Origin: Marinibaculum pumilum
Lineage (GTDB): Bacteria > Pseudomonadota > Alphaproteobacteria > Ferrovibrionales > Ferrovibrionaceae
Length of the DNA stretch: 45,932 nt
Assembly: GCF_042646425.1 (NCBI RefSeq)
Contig: NZ_JBHRTR010000002.1
Span: 1-45,932 of the forward strand
Direction of reading: 5' to 3'
In this document: positions 10,665 to 19,371 of the stretch, piece by piece
How positions within the stretch are numbered: position 1 is the first letter of the stretch
How the letters are laid out: every line of letters starts with the position of its first letter
Made by a program: the position numbers and the translations under genes
The notes under the pieces: model-generated
Seen by the model: the letters and a program-made list of their open reading frames with translations, nothing else
Databases searched by the model: none
What the model was told of the DNA's origin: nothing

Positions 10665-11197
10665 CGCCGCGCGGCAAGGGCCTGGCGCATGGCCGGCCGC
10701 GGCTCCGTCACCTCGCCTTCCATGAAGCCCAGGATCTCGAGATCCGGCGGGCAGATGTCGCGCAGTTCGCCGGGCCGCAGCAGGAAGTCGGGGTTGCGCG
10801 GCCGGCCCAAGCGTTCGTTGCCGGCCATGAAGGTCTCGTAGACAAGCACCCCGCCCGGCGCCAGCGCGGCGAAGATGTCGGCCAGGATCGGCCGCCACAG
10901 GTAGTTCGCCACCACGACCAGTGCGAAACTGCCGTCGCGGAACGGCCAGCCGCCGCGCTCGCCGCCGCCCTCGAGGTCGGCCTGCACACGCCATGCGCCG
11001 GACCGGCCGGCGAGATTCGCGGTGCCGGACAGGTCGCGGTCGCAGAACAGCACCTGCCGCCCCTCCGCCAGCAGCCAGCGCCCCTGGCGCCCGCCACCGC
11101 AGGCGAGGTCCAGGGCAGGCCCGTCATGCGGCGCGATTCCTGCATGCCGTTTCAGCCAGGCAGAGGCCCCTGCAGAGGCGGAGAGCGAACCGGTCAT
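10649..11197 (-). CDS. Class I SAM-dependent methyltransferase, unknown substrate
   Basis: A compact 182-residue protein with the SAM motif LDLACGGGRQGRWLLAEG and the acidic CDRDLSG at the end of strand beta2. A post-motif region YETFMAGNERLGRPRNP follows, seen in small TehB-like or thiopurine-type methyltransferases. I cannot assign a substrate. The ATG giving MTGSLSASAG was selected because the longer reading from 11314 lacks typical protein character. The gene points toward the Nit-type amidase, and their 3' ends overlap by 16 bases, a compact convergent arrangement without room for a terminator. It diverges from the DUF1178 gene across about 155 bases. Confidence 0.85.
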   Translation of the reverse strand: MTGSLSASAGASAWLKRHAGIAPHDGPALDLACGGGRQGRWLLAEGRQVLFCDRDLSGTANLAGRSGAWRVQADLEGGGERGGWPFRDGSFALVVVANYLWRPILADIFAALAPGGVLVYETFMAGNERLGRPRNPDFLLRPGELRDICPPDLEILGFMEGEVTEPRPAMRQALAARRYSAA

Positions 11198-11352
11198 GGC
11201 GCGGATGCCCCCTTTCCCTGGTTCGGGCAGACTTGTTTTCCCGCAGGTTTCTGCCACATGATCTGGATTAGCAGTCGAGCAGCGCGAGTGCCAGGACCGG
11301 CCTGCAGGCCGCATTCCGGTCCGGCCCCGGCGCTTCCGAAACGGTAGCCTGG

Positions 11353-11772
11353 ATGATCAGATACGCCCTTCGTTGCCACAAGGCGCATGAGTTCGAGGTC
11401 TGGTTCCGCGACAGCGCGGCCTTCGACAAGCAGAAGAAGGCCGGCGAGGTCAGCTGTCCGCATTGCGGCTCCCACAAGGTCGAGAAGGCGATCATGGCGC
11501 CCAACGTGGCCAGCCGGAAGGGGCCCTCCAACCGCGAGGAGGTGGAGCGCGCCACCGCCACGGTGGCGATGCTGCGCAAGATGCGCCAGGCGGTGGAAAA
11601 GAATGCCGACAATGTCGGCGACAGGTTCGCCGAGGAGGCGCGCCGCATCCACTATGGCGAGGTCAAGCCGCGCAACATCTACGGCAACACCACCAAGGAC
11701 GAGGCCGAGGAACTGGTAGAGGAAGGCGTGGAGTTCGGCGTGATCCCCTGGGTCGACCTGCCCGACGCCTGA
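11353..11772 (+). CDS. DUF1178 family protein
   Basis: A 139-residue protein matching the DUF1178 pattern: an N-terminal RYALRCHKAHEFEVWF, a CPHC pair at residues 35-38 that probably binds metal with C8 and H11, and KAIMAPNVA. A charged helical middle and a C-terminal GVIPWVDLPDA ending follow. The function of the family is unknown. It is common in alpha- and betaproteobacteria and often sits near ubiG and nitrilase genes, as here. No strong Shine-Dalgarno sequence precedes the ATG. Confidence 0.93.
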   Translation: MIRYALRCHKAHEFEVWFRDSAAFDKQKKAGEVSCPHCGSHKVEKAIMAPNVASRKGPSNREEVERATATVAMLRKMRQAVEKNADNVGDRFAEEARRIHYGEVKPRNIYGNTTKDEAEELVEEGVEFGVIPWVDLPDA

Positions 11773-11790
11773 GCGCCGCCGCCCGGCGCT
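11772..11790. terminator. Hairpin between the convergent DUF1178 gene and ubiG
   Basis: A perfect 7-bp stem, AGCGCCG with CGGCGCT, around a 5-base loop begins at the DUF1178 stop codon. No T tract follows on either strand, so it is at best a weak bidirectional terminator or an mRNA-end stabiliser. Confidence 0.35.
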
Positions 11791-11812
11791 CCGGTGCCGG
11801 CGCGCCCTGCCG

Positions 11813-12601
11813 TCAGGCCGGCCGGCTGCCGCATACCAGGTAGTTCACCGACAGGTCGCGGCTGAGCCGCCAGCCGCGGCTCACCGGGTCGTAGCTGATG
11901 CCGGCGGTATCGGTCAGGCCGATCCCGGCATGCCGCATCATCCGTGCCAGTTCGTGCGGCTTCAGAAACCGCCGCCAGTCATGGGTGCCCGGCGGCACCA
12001 GCCGCAGCAGGTATTCCGCCCCCAGGATCGCCATGCCGAAAGCCCGCAGTGTGCGTGACAGGGTGGCGGCGGCGAAGAAGCCGCCGGGCCGCACCAGTGC
12101 CGCGCAATCCGCCAGGAAAGCCTGCGGCGCCGCGACATGCTCCACGATCTCCATCGCCAGCACCGCATCGAAGGTCAGGCCGCGGTGCACCAGCGCCGCC
12201 GCCTCCGCCGCCTCGTAGCGGATCTCCAGCCCGGCCTCCGCCGCATGGGCACGGGCGACGGCGATCGCCTCCGGCGCCGCGTCGAGCCCCGTCACCTCCG
12301 CCCCCATCCTGGCCAGCGGTTCCGACAGAAGGCCACCGCCGCAGCCGATATCGATCACCCGCAGGCCGGCAAGCGGCCGCGGCAGGGACGGGTCGCGCCC
12401 GAAATGGACGCAGATCCGGTCGCGCAGGAAGGTCAGCCGCGCCGGATTGATCGCGTGCAGGCCCGCCATCTCGCCCTGCGGATCCCACCAGGCTTCCGCC
12501 GACAGGGCCCCGAAGCGCGCCAGCTCGGCGGCATCCGCCGTCGCCTGTGCCGCACCGCCGCCCGCCTGGCGGGCGGAGCCGTCGATCGCCGTCTGCGTCA
12601 T
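11813..12601 (-). CDS. ubiG: Bifunctional 2-polyprenyl-6-hydroxyphenol methylase / 3-demethylubiquinone O-methyltransferase
   Basis: UbiG performs both O-methylation steps of ubiquinone biosynthesis. The 262-residue product shows the family start ELARFGALSAEAWWDPQGEM and LHAINPARL. The SAM motif RVIDIGCGGGLLSEPLARMG, the acidic end of strand beta2 (VTGLDAAPEAI) and EIVEHVAAP follow. The membrane-interaction region around GTHDWRRFLKP is also present. The ATG at 12601 gives a normal length, though a longer open reading extends upstream into the divergent lysC leader. The gene diverges from lysC across 259 bases. Confidence 0.96.
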   Translation of the reverse strand: MTQTAIDGSARQAGGGAAQATADAAELARFGALSAEAWWDPQGEMAGLHAINPARLTFLRDRICVHFGRDPSLPRPLAGLRVIDIGCGGGLLSEPLARMGAEVTGLDAAPEAIAVARAHAAEAGLEIRYEAAEAAALVHRGLTFDAVLAMEIVEHVAAPQAFLADCAALVRPGGFFAAATLSRTLRAFGMAILGAEYLLRLVPPGTHDWRRFLKPHELARMMRHAGIGLTDTAGISYDPVSRGWRLSRDLSVNYLVCGSRPA

Positions 12602-12666
12602 GCCTGCTGCCTGCCGGACGGGCCGGCGGCCTCCCTTCGGTTGCCGGAAACGGGCGGCGGTCGCGC

Positions 12667-12695
12667 TTGCGTCGCCGCATCCGCTCCAGTATGTA
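12667..12695 (+). promoter_or_regulatory. Candidate promoter of lysC
   Basis: TTGCGT (12667-12672) and TATGTA (12690-12695) are separated by exactly 17 bases in the ubiG-lysC divergent region. A GGTTT/AAACC inverted repeat just downstream (about 12701-12718) could be an operator or leader hairpin. It is a pattern match only. Confidence 0.4.
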
Positions 12696-12860
12696 GCGCG
12701 CGGTTTCCTGCGACAAACCGGTTGAGATGCCGCATGCCCCCAAGGCTTGCCGAGGCGGACGCGCGCGGCGGCGCCCCCGGGGATGGGGCGCGGGACGGGA
12801 CTGGTACTGGCGGGGCCGGATCCTTGCGGAACAGCGTTCTGGTGTGATGGTGGGGGAGCG

Positions 12861-14102
12861 ATGGCCTGCCTGGTTGTTAAGTTCGGTGGCACCTCGGTCG
12901 GTTCCGTGGAGCGAATCCGCAAATCCGCGGAGAAGGTCGCGCGTGAGCTGAAGGCGGGGCATCAGGTCGCCGTGGTGGTCTCCGCCATGGCGGGGGAGAC
13001 CAACCGCCTGGTCGACCTGTGCCAGCAGGTCGCGCCGATGCACGATGCCCGCGAATATGATGCCGTGGTCGCGACCGGGGAGCAGGTCAGTGCCGGACTG
13101 TTCGCCATGACCCTGCAGGCGGCGGGCATCCACGCGCGCTCCTGGCAGGGCTGGCAGCTGCCGCTCCGCACCGATCGCGCACATGGCGCGGCACGCATCC
13201 TGGAGATCGAGACCGGGCTCCTGCGCGAGCGGATGGCGGAAGGCCAGGTGCCGGTGATCACCGGCTTCCAGGGCCTGGCGCCGGACAACCGCACCGCCAC
13301 CCTGGGCCGCGGCGGCTCCGATACCTCGGCGGTGGCGGTGGCGGCGGCGCTGAATGCCGACCGCTGCGACATCTATACCGATGTGGACGGCGTCTATACC
13401 GCCGACCCGCGCATCGTTCCGGCCGCCCGGCGGCTGGAGAAGGTAACCTACGAGGAGATGCTGGAACTGGCCTCTCTCGGCGCCAAGGTGCTGCAGACCC
13501 GGTCGGTGGAACTGGCGATGAAATATCAGGTTCCGTTGCAGGTCCTGTCCAGCATGCAGGAAGATGCGGTGGGCTCCGACCTGCCCGGGACCATGGTCGT
13601 TGATGAGGATGAGGGCATGGAGGAACAGGTCGTCAGCGGTGTCACCTACGACACCAACGCGGCGAAGATCACCCTGGTGCGGGTCTCCGACCGTCCCGGC
13701 GTGGCCGCCGGCATTTTCGTGCCGCTGGCCGATGCCGGCATCAATGTCGACATGATCGTGCAGAGCGTGTCCGACGACGGCAAGGCCACCGACCTGACCT
13801 TCACCGTGCCGCGCGCCGACCTGGCCCGGGCGACCGAGATCCTGCAGAAGCTTTCCGGCGAGATCGGCTTTGCGCGGCTGCTGCCGGCCAGCGACGTGGT
13901 GAAGATCTCCGTCGTCGGGGTCGGCATGCGCAGCCATGCCGGCGTGGCGGCCAGCATGTTCCGCACCCTGGCGGAGAAGGGGATCAACATCCAGGCGATC
14001 ACAACGTCCGAGATCAAGGTCAGCGTCCTGGTCCCGCAGGACTATACCGAGCTGGCGGTGCGCAGCCTGCACCAGGCCTTCGGTCTGGACGCCACGACCT
14101 GA
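12861..14102 (+). CDS. lysC: Aspartate kinase
   Basis: LysC phosphorylates aspartate, the first step to lysine, threonine and methionine. The 413-residue protein has the canonical start ACLVVKFGGTSVG, the catalytic-domain motifs TLGRGGSDTSAVA and TDVDGVYTADPRI, and two C-terminal ACT domains (from about residue 265), with VGVGMRSHAGVAA in the last. This layout is the alpha/beta-type aspartokinase subject to lysine/threonine feedback. GGGGGAG lies 2-8 bases before the ATG. An internal start for a beta subunit, known in some relatives, was not obvious. ptsP follows after 126 bases. Confidence 0.97.
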   Translation: MACLVVKFGGTSVGSVERIRKSAEKVARELKAGHQVAVVVSAMAGETNRLVDLCQQVAPMHDAREYDAVVATGEQVSAGLFAMTLQAAGIHARSWQGWQLPLRTDRAHGAARILEIETGLLRERMAEGQVPVITGFQGLAPDNRTATLGRGGSDTSAVAVAAALNADRCDIYTDVDGVYTADPRIVPAARRLEKVTYEEMLELASLGAKVLQTRSVELAMKYQVPLQVLSSMQEDAVGSDLPGTMVVDEDEGMEEQVVSGVTYDTNAAKITLVRVSDRPGVAAGIFVPLADAGINVDMIVQSVSDDGKATDLTFTVPRADLARATEILQKLSGEIGFARLLPASDVVKISVVGVGMRSHAGVAASMFRTLAEKGINIQAITTSEIKVSVLVPQDYTELAVRSLHQAFGLDATT

Positions 14103-14228
14103 GATGGCGCAGGGGCGGACAGGCGGTGCCGTGGCGGCCCCCGGGGCCGGCGCGGGACCGGACCGTTCCGTCCCGGCGGTGTGCCGTGCCGGCGCCCGCC
14201 CCGTCGACCCGCCTGCCGGTGCCGTCTG

Positions 14229-16496
14229 ATGGCCCTGCTGCCCGAAGCCGGCGGACCGCGGGCACTGCTGCGCCAGCTGCGCACCCTGATGGCGGGCGAC
14301 AGCGACGGCGATGCGCGCCTGAAGCAGATCGTGCGGCTGATCGCCGGCAACATGGTGGCCGAGGTCTGCTCCATCTACCTGCTGCAGGCCGGCCGCGAAC
14401 TGGTGCTCTATGCCACCGAAGGCCTGAACACAGCCGCCATCGGCACGACGCGCCTGCATATCGGTGAGGGTCTGATCGGCGACATCGCCGCGCGGGGCCG
14501 GCCGCTGGCCCTGTCCGACGCCCAGCACCACCCGAAATTCGCCCACCGTCCGGAAACCGGCGAGGAGCCCTTCCTGTCCCTGCTGGGCGTACCGCTGCTG
14601 CGGCAGGGCCGGATCATCGGCGTGCTGGCGATCCAGAACCGCACCCAGCGCAACTATGCCGAGGAAGAGATCGAGACGCTGGAGACCATCGCCATGGTCC
14701 TGGCGGAGTTCGTCGGCGCGGGCGAGGTCATCCCCAACGACGAGCTGGCCCGCATCGATGCGGAGGCCACCCTACCCCACAGGCTGGAGGGGCGGACCCT
14801 GTCCGAAGGCCTTGCGATCGGTCGTGCGGTCCTCCATCGGCCGCGGCCTGACCTGCACCGCGCCCTGGCGGAGGACCCGGAACATGAGCGCGAGCGGCTG
14901 AACGCCGCGATGGCGGAGATGCGCGACGCGATCGGCACGATGGTCTCCGACCTGGATGCACGTGTAGGCGAGAGCCGCGACATCCTGGAAGCCTACCAGA
15001 TGTTCGCACACGATTCCGGCTGGCTGCGCAAGTTGCATGTCGCCGTCGATTCCGGGCTGACTGCGGAGGCGGCGGTGCAGCGGGTGCAGATCGACATGCG
15101 CCACCGGATGGAGAATGTCGCCGACCCCTATCTGCGCGACCGCCTGGCCGACCTGGAGGATCTGGCGAACCGCCTGATGCGCCATCTGGCCGGCGGCGAG
15201 GCGCTGAGCGGCGGCACCGCGCTGCCGCCCGACGCCATCGTCTTCGCCGAGCATCTGGGACCAGCGGAACTGCTGGACTTCGACCGGGAGAATATCAAGG
15301 GCGTGGTGCTGGAGCATGGCTCGGCGATGAGCCATGTCGCCATCGTCGCCCGTGCGCTCGGCGTGCCGGTGATCGGCGGCTGCCGCAACGTGACCGGCCG
15401 GGTTGAACCGAACGACCCGGTGATCGTCGACGGCGATCACGGCCAGGTCTTCGTGCGGCCGGCCGACGATGTCCTGCAGGCCTTCCAGCAGAACCAGAAG
15501 ATGCGCCAGCAGCGCCGCGCGATCTACGAGCAGCAGCGCGACCTGCCGGCGGTCACCCGGGACGAGGCGCTGGTCACCCTGCTGATGAATGCCGGCCTGC
15601 TGGTCGACATGCCGCACATGGCGGAGGCGGGCGCCGAGGGGGTGGGCCTGTACCGCACGGAGCTGGAGTTCATGGTCCGCGCCACCTTTCCGCGGGTGGA
15701 GACGCAGACGGAACTCTACGCCCGCATCCTGGAGTCCGCGGAGGACCGGCCGGTCGTGTTCCGGACCCTGGATGTCGGCGGCGACAAGACATTGCCCTAT
15801 ATCGGCGAGCGCCACGAACCCAACCCGGCGATGGGCTGGCGGGCGATCCGCATCGCCCTGGACCGTCCCGCCCTGCTGCGCACCCAGGTGCGCGCCCTGT
15901 TGATCGCCGGCGCCGGGCGCGACCTGAAGGTCATGTTCCCGATGGTCACCGACGTGACCGAGTTCGTCGAGGCGCGGGGCGTGCTGGAATCCGAGCATGA
16001 CCGGCTGCGCCGGCAGGGGCGCAACCTGCCACGCGGCCTGGAGGTCGGCGCGATGCTTGAAGTGCCGTCGCTTCTGTTCCAGCTGCCGGCGCTGCTGCGG
16101 GAGGTCGACTTCCTGTCGATCGGCTCCAACGACCTGGCGCAGTTCATGTTCGCCGCCGACCGCGGCAACCAGCTGACCGGCGACCGCTACGACCCGGTCG
16201 GTCCCGCCTTCCTGCGGGTGCTGGCGGAGATCGCCGCCGCCGGCCGGGCCGCCGGCAAGCCCGTCACCCTCTGCGGCGAGATGGCGGGCCGGCCGCTGGA
16301 CGCAATGGCCGCGATCGCGGTTGGCCTGCGGCGCCTGTCGATGACCGCCGGTTCGATCGGTCCGGTGAAGGCGATGATCCGCAGCCTGGAACTTCGCCCC
16401 CTGGAACGGCTGACCGCCGATCTGCTGGACCGTCCCGATCGAAGCCTGCGGCGAGACCTGAAGAATTTCGCTGTCGAAAACGGCATAGCCATTTGA
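14229..16496 (+). CDS. ptsP: Phosphoenolpyruvate-protein phosphotransferase PtsP (enzyme I-Ntr)
   Basis: The 755-residue protein has an N-terminal GAF domain (about residues 20-160) followed by complete enzyme I domains. The phosphorylated histidine is H369 in GSAMSHVAIVARALGVP. The PEP-binding TIM barrel contains GLYRTELEFM, RTLDVGGDK, IGSNDLAQF and LCGEMAG. It starts the nitrogen phosphotransferase relay (PtsP to NPr to EIIA-Ntr), which senses glutamine through the GAF domain in proteobacteria studied. It is a regulatory rather than sugar-transport system. The ATG at 14229 was chosen; no strong ribosome site precedes it. ptsO and ptsN are not in the window. Position after lysC is usual in alphaproteobacteria. 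Confidence 0.95.
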   Translation: MALLPEAGGPRALLRQLRTLMAGDSDGDARLKQIVRLIAGNMVAEVCSIYLLQAGRELVLYATEGLNTAAIGTTRLHIGEGLIGDIAARGRPLALSDAQHHPKFAHRPETGEEPFLSLLGVPLLRQGRIIGVLAIQNRTQRNYAEEEIETLETIAMVLAEFVGAGEVIPNDELARIDAEATLPHRLEGRTLSEGLAIGRAVLHRPRPDLHRALAEDPEHERERLNAAMAEMRDAIGTMVSDLDARVGESRDILEAYQMFAHDSGWLRKLHVAVDSGLTAEAAVQRVQIDMRHRMENVADPYLRDRLADLEDLANRLMRHLAGGEALSGGTALPPDAIVFAEHLGPAELLDFDRENIKGVVLEHGSAMSHVAIVARALGVPVIGGCRNVTGRVEPNDPVIVDGDHGQVFVRPADDVLQAFQQNQKMRQQRRAIYEQQRDLPAVTRDEALVTLLMNAGLLVDMPHMAEAGAEGVGLYRTELEFMVRATFPRVETQTELYARILESAEDRPVVFRTLDVGGDKTLPYIGERHEPNPAMGWRAIRIALDRPALLRTQVRALLIAGAGRDLKVMFPMVTDVTEFVEARGVLESEHDRLRRQGRNLPRGLEVGAMLEVPSLLFQLPALLREVDFLSIGSNDLAQFMFAADRGNQLTGDRYDPVGPAFLRVLAEIAAAGRAAGKPVTLCGEMAGRPLDAMAAIAVGLRRLSMTAGSIGPVKAMIRSLELRPLERLTADLLDRPDRSLRRDLKNFAVENGIAI

Positions 16497-16517
16497 AAAT
16501 GCGCAGGAATCTGTGTA

Positions 16518-16546
16518 TTTACGGGACAGTGGCGGGTGGATTTATC
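16518..16546 (+). promoter_or_regulatory. Candidate promoter of rodZ
   Basis: TTTACG (16518-16523) and TTTATC (16541-16546) are 17 bases apart in the locally AT-richer gap between ptsP and the rodZ-like gene. The start codon lies about 100 bases downstream. It is a pattern match only. Confidence 0.4.
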
Positions 16547-16645
16547 ATTCTTCAATGCAGGCTGGGCAAGTTGCTGGGACCGGCCCGCATGACGGGGCAG
16601 GTCCCAATCGTCACCTGAAGCTTCGTAACGCCAGCGTGTCACCGA

Positions 16646-18010
16646 ATGTCCAGCGAACGGTCGCGACGTATCGCGCTCCTCGAACAGCGCAAGAGCAAAG
16701 ACCTGGGATTTCATGATCCGGACCCCGACGCCCGGGGCACAGGCATATACAGCGGGATTGGCGACGTCCTCCGTCAGGCACGGGAACGCCGCGGGCTGAC
16801 ACTGCAGGAAGTCGCCGCGCACCTGCGCATCAGCGAGAGCTATCTCGCCGCCATCGAGTGCGGCCGCTTCAGCCAGCTGCCCGGACGCAGCTACGTCCTC
16901 GGCTTTCTGCGCAGCTACGGCAAGTTCCTCGACCTCAATCCCGACAAGGTGGTGGCCCAGTACAAGGCCGAGGACGACGACGATTTCGCCCGCAAGCAGC
17001 AGCTGAAATTTCCGACCGTCCGTCCGGAAGGCCGCACCCCCGGACTGTGGCTGTTGCCGGTCGTGACCATCGTCGCCGCCGTCGGCTATCTGGGCTGGTA
17101 CGGCTGGAAGACGGATCTGGTCTCCTTCGACGCGATCGTTCCCGACGTGCCGGCGCGCCTGCAGGCGGAGAGTGGCCCCACGGCCGACGCGCCCGCCGCC
17201 GGCAGCGGCACCGCAGCGGATGCCGGCACCGCGGCCACCGGCCTGCTCGACCGCCGCGACGGTGGCGACACCACCGGCGAGGAGATGCGCCTGGCGCGAA
17301 ACGGCGGCGCCGACGCGGCAGAGACGGCGGCTGCGGCGCGGGCCGGGGAACCGGCCGCCGATGCCGCGACCGCGGCGCCCGTGGCAGAATCCGATCCGGC
17401 CACCGGAACTGTCGCCGGTGGCGTCACCGCCGAAACCCGCGCTGACCCCGGCGCCGATCCCGCAGCCATCGATACCCCATCTCCCGATACTGCGACCACC
17501 GACGCCACGGCCGCCGATGCCAGCGAACCGCCGCCCCTGCCCTCCGACCCGGCCCCGCAGGAGGGCCAGGTCCAGAGCGGTCAGACACGGGACACGGCAC
17601 AGATGGCGGCGGCCGGCAATGTCACCACCACCGAGGCCAGGTCGGGCATGCCATCCGGCGACCCGGCAGGCGAAGCCGCGCCGACCGCGGGCGGCGCCGC
17701 CGACGCGCCGGCCCAGGGCCGTGTCTTCGGCACCGAGCAGTCGCGGGTCGTGCTGCGTGCCAACGCCGATACCTGGGTGCAGGTGGAGGATGCACAGCGC
17801 AACCTGCTGCTGACCCGGGTCCTGAAGGCGGGCGACATCTATCGCGCGCCGAACCAGTCCGGCCTGGTCCTGATGACCGGCAATGCCGGCGGCCTCGTGG
17901 TCGAGGTCGATGGCGAGGCGATCCCCTCCCTTGGGCCGCGTGGCGCGGTGCGACGCAACGTCTCCCTGGACCCCGAGCGCCTGCTCGACGGCAGCCAGCT
18001 GGTCAACTGA
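16646..18010 (+). CDS. rodZ: RodZ-like cell-shape protein (helix-turn-helix, transmembrane, DUF4115)
   Basis: RodZ links the MreB cytoskeleton to the cell-wall elongation machinery. The 454-residue product has a cytoplasmic Xre-type HTH_25 domain (residues 38-100, with GLTLQEVAAHLRISESYL and RSYVLGFLRSYGKFL). One transmembrane segment (about 133-154, GLWLLPVVTIVAAVGYLGW) and a long Ala/Asp/Thr/Pro-rich periplasmic linker (about 165-360) follow. A C-terminal DUF4115 domain completes it (about 365-445, with VLRANADTWVQVEDA and LKAGDIYRAP). The ATG gives 37 residues before the HTH, slightly long for the family, so a later start is possible. ispG follows after 151 bases, a conserved neighbour pair in many proteobacteria. 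Confidence 0.93.
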   Translation: MSSERSRRIALLEQRKSKDLGFHDPDPDARGTGIYSGIGDVLRQARERRGLTLQEVAAHLRISESYLAAIECGRFSQLPGRSYVLGFLRSYGKFLDLNPDKVVAQYKAEDDDDFARKQQLKFPTVRPEGRTPGLWLLPVVTIVAAVGYLGWYGWKTDLVSFDAIVPDVPARLQAESGPTADAPAAGSGTAADAGTAATGLLDRRDGGDTTGEEMRLARNGGADAAETAAAARAGEPAADAATAAPVAESDPATGTVAGGVTAETRADPGADPAAIDTPSPDTATTDATAADASEPPPLPSDPAPQEGQVQSGQTRDTAQMAAAGNVTTTEARSGMPSGDPAGEAAPTAGGAADAPAQGRVFGTEQSRVVLRANADTWVQVEDAQRNLLLTRVLKAGDIYRAPNQSGLVLMTGNAGGLVVEVDGEAIPSLGPRGAVRRNVSLDPERLLDGSQLVN

Positions 18011-18161
18011 CGGCCGGCCGCCCGCCGGCTGTTTGCCCCAGGCCGTCGGTCCCCCGGAAGATGTCGGCCTTGCCGGGGCTTGCTCCCGCCGCGCCATCTG
18101 ACCATCTTTGCGCCGTGCGCCGCCCCCGGGACGCGGCGCGATGCCATCAGGAGTTCCTCAC

Positions 18162-19352
18162 ATGAGCGTCCGGCCCTATCGCGACATCCAGCGGCGCGTC
18201 AGCCGGCAGATCTCGGTCGGCCCGGTGAAGGTCGGCGGCGGCGCACCGATCACGGTGCAGACGATGACCAATACCCGCACCTCCGACGCCGGGGCGACGA
18301 TCGACCAGATCCGCCGCTGCGAGGAGGTCGGCGCCGACATCGTCCGGGTGTCCTGCCCGGACGAGGACAGCACCGCCGCACTGAAGGAGATCGTGCGCGC
18401 CGCCCGCGTGCCGATCGTCGCCGACATCCATTTCCACTACCGCCGGGCGCTGGAGGCCGCCGATGCCGGTGCCGCCTGCCTGCGCATCAACCCGGGCAAT
18501 ATCGGCTCCGCCCAGCGGGTGGCCGAGGTGGTGCGCGCCGCGAAGGCGAACGGCTGCAGCATCCGCATCGGCGTCAATGCCGGCTCGCTGGAGCGCGACA
18601 TCCTGGAGCGCCACGGCGAGCCCTGCCCGGAGGCCCTGATCGAGAGCGCGCTGAACCATATCCGCGTGCTGGAGGAGCAGGACTTCCGCGAGATCAAGAT
18701 CAGCGTGAAGGCCTCCGACGTGTTCCTGGCGGTCGCCGCCTATCAGGGCCTGGCGGAAGCCTGCGACTATCCGCTGCATATCGGCATCACCGAGGCCGGC
18801 GGCCTGCGCGCCGGCACGGTGAAGTCCTCCATCGGGCTGGGCATGCTGCTCTGGTCGGGGATCGGCGACACCCTGCGGGTCTCCCTCTCCGCCCCGCCGG
18901 AGGAGGAGGTGAAGGTCGGCTTCGACATGCTGAAGGCGCTGAGCCTGCGCCATCGCGGCGTGAACGTGATCTCCTGCCCGTCCTGCGCCCGGCAGCAGTT
19001 CCAGGTGATCGACACCGTCGCCGCGCTGGAGGAACGCCTGGCCCATGTCACCACGCCGATGACGGTGTCGGTGATCGGTTGCGTCGTGAACGGCCCGGGC
19101 GAGGCGCGGGAGACGGATATCGGCCTGACCGGCGGCGGCCGCGGCACCCACCAGGTCTATATCGCCGGGGTGCCGCACCACCGCTTCCAGGACGAAGACC
19201 TGGTGGAACATCTGGCGCAGCTGGTCGAAGCCAAGGCCGCGGAGATCGAGGCCGCCGCCAGCGGTGCGGCGACGGGCGACGACCCGTCCGGCCCGGCCCG
19301 GACCGACACGCCGCCGCAGGCGCGCCGGTCGGCGCTGGCCGACGCCACCTGA
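18162..19352 (+). CDS. ispG: (E)-4-hydroxy-3-methylbut-2-enyl-diphosphate synthase
   Basis: IspG is the penultimate enzyme of the MEP isoprenoid pathway and uses a [4Fe-4S] cluster. The 396-residue protein has the N-terminal TIM barrel start GGGAPITVQTMTNT and the cluster ligands C272 and C275 (CPSCARQQF) and C307 with E314 (GCVVNGPGEA). The ATG is preceded by CAGGAG. The last 30 or so residues are an Ala/Asp-rich tail not needed for the fold. It lies between rodZ and hisS, a conserved proteobacterial order. The stop is 19 bases before the hisS start, indicating an operon. Confidence 0.96.
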   Translation: MSVRPYRDIQRRVSRQISVGPVKVGGGAPITVQTMTNTRTSDAGATIDQIRRCEEVGADIVRVSCPDEDSTAALKEIVRAARVPIVADIHFHYRRALEAADAGAACLRINPGNIGSAQRVAEVVRAAKANGCSIRIGVNAGSLERDILERHGEPCPEALIESALNHIRVLEEQDFREIKISVKASDVFLAVAAYQGLAEACDYPLHIGITEAGGLRAGTVKSSIGLGMLLWSGIGDTLRVSLSAPPEEEVKVGFDMLKALSLRHRGVNVISCPSCARQQFQVIDTVAALEERLAHVTTPMTVSVIGCVVNGPGEARETDIGLTGGGRGTHQVYIAGVPHHRFQDEDLVEHLAQLVEAKAAEIEAAASGAATGDDPSGPARTDTPPQARRSALADAT

Positions 19353-19371
19353 CACGAGATCGGAGAGACAT

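Noticed and set aside
14229..16496. PtsP as part of a carbohydrate PTS
   Set aside because: The GAF domain marks the nitrogen-type enzyme I and no sugar-specific EII genes are present.
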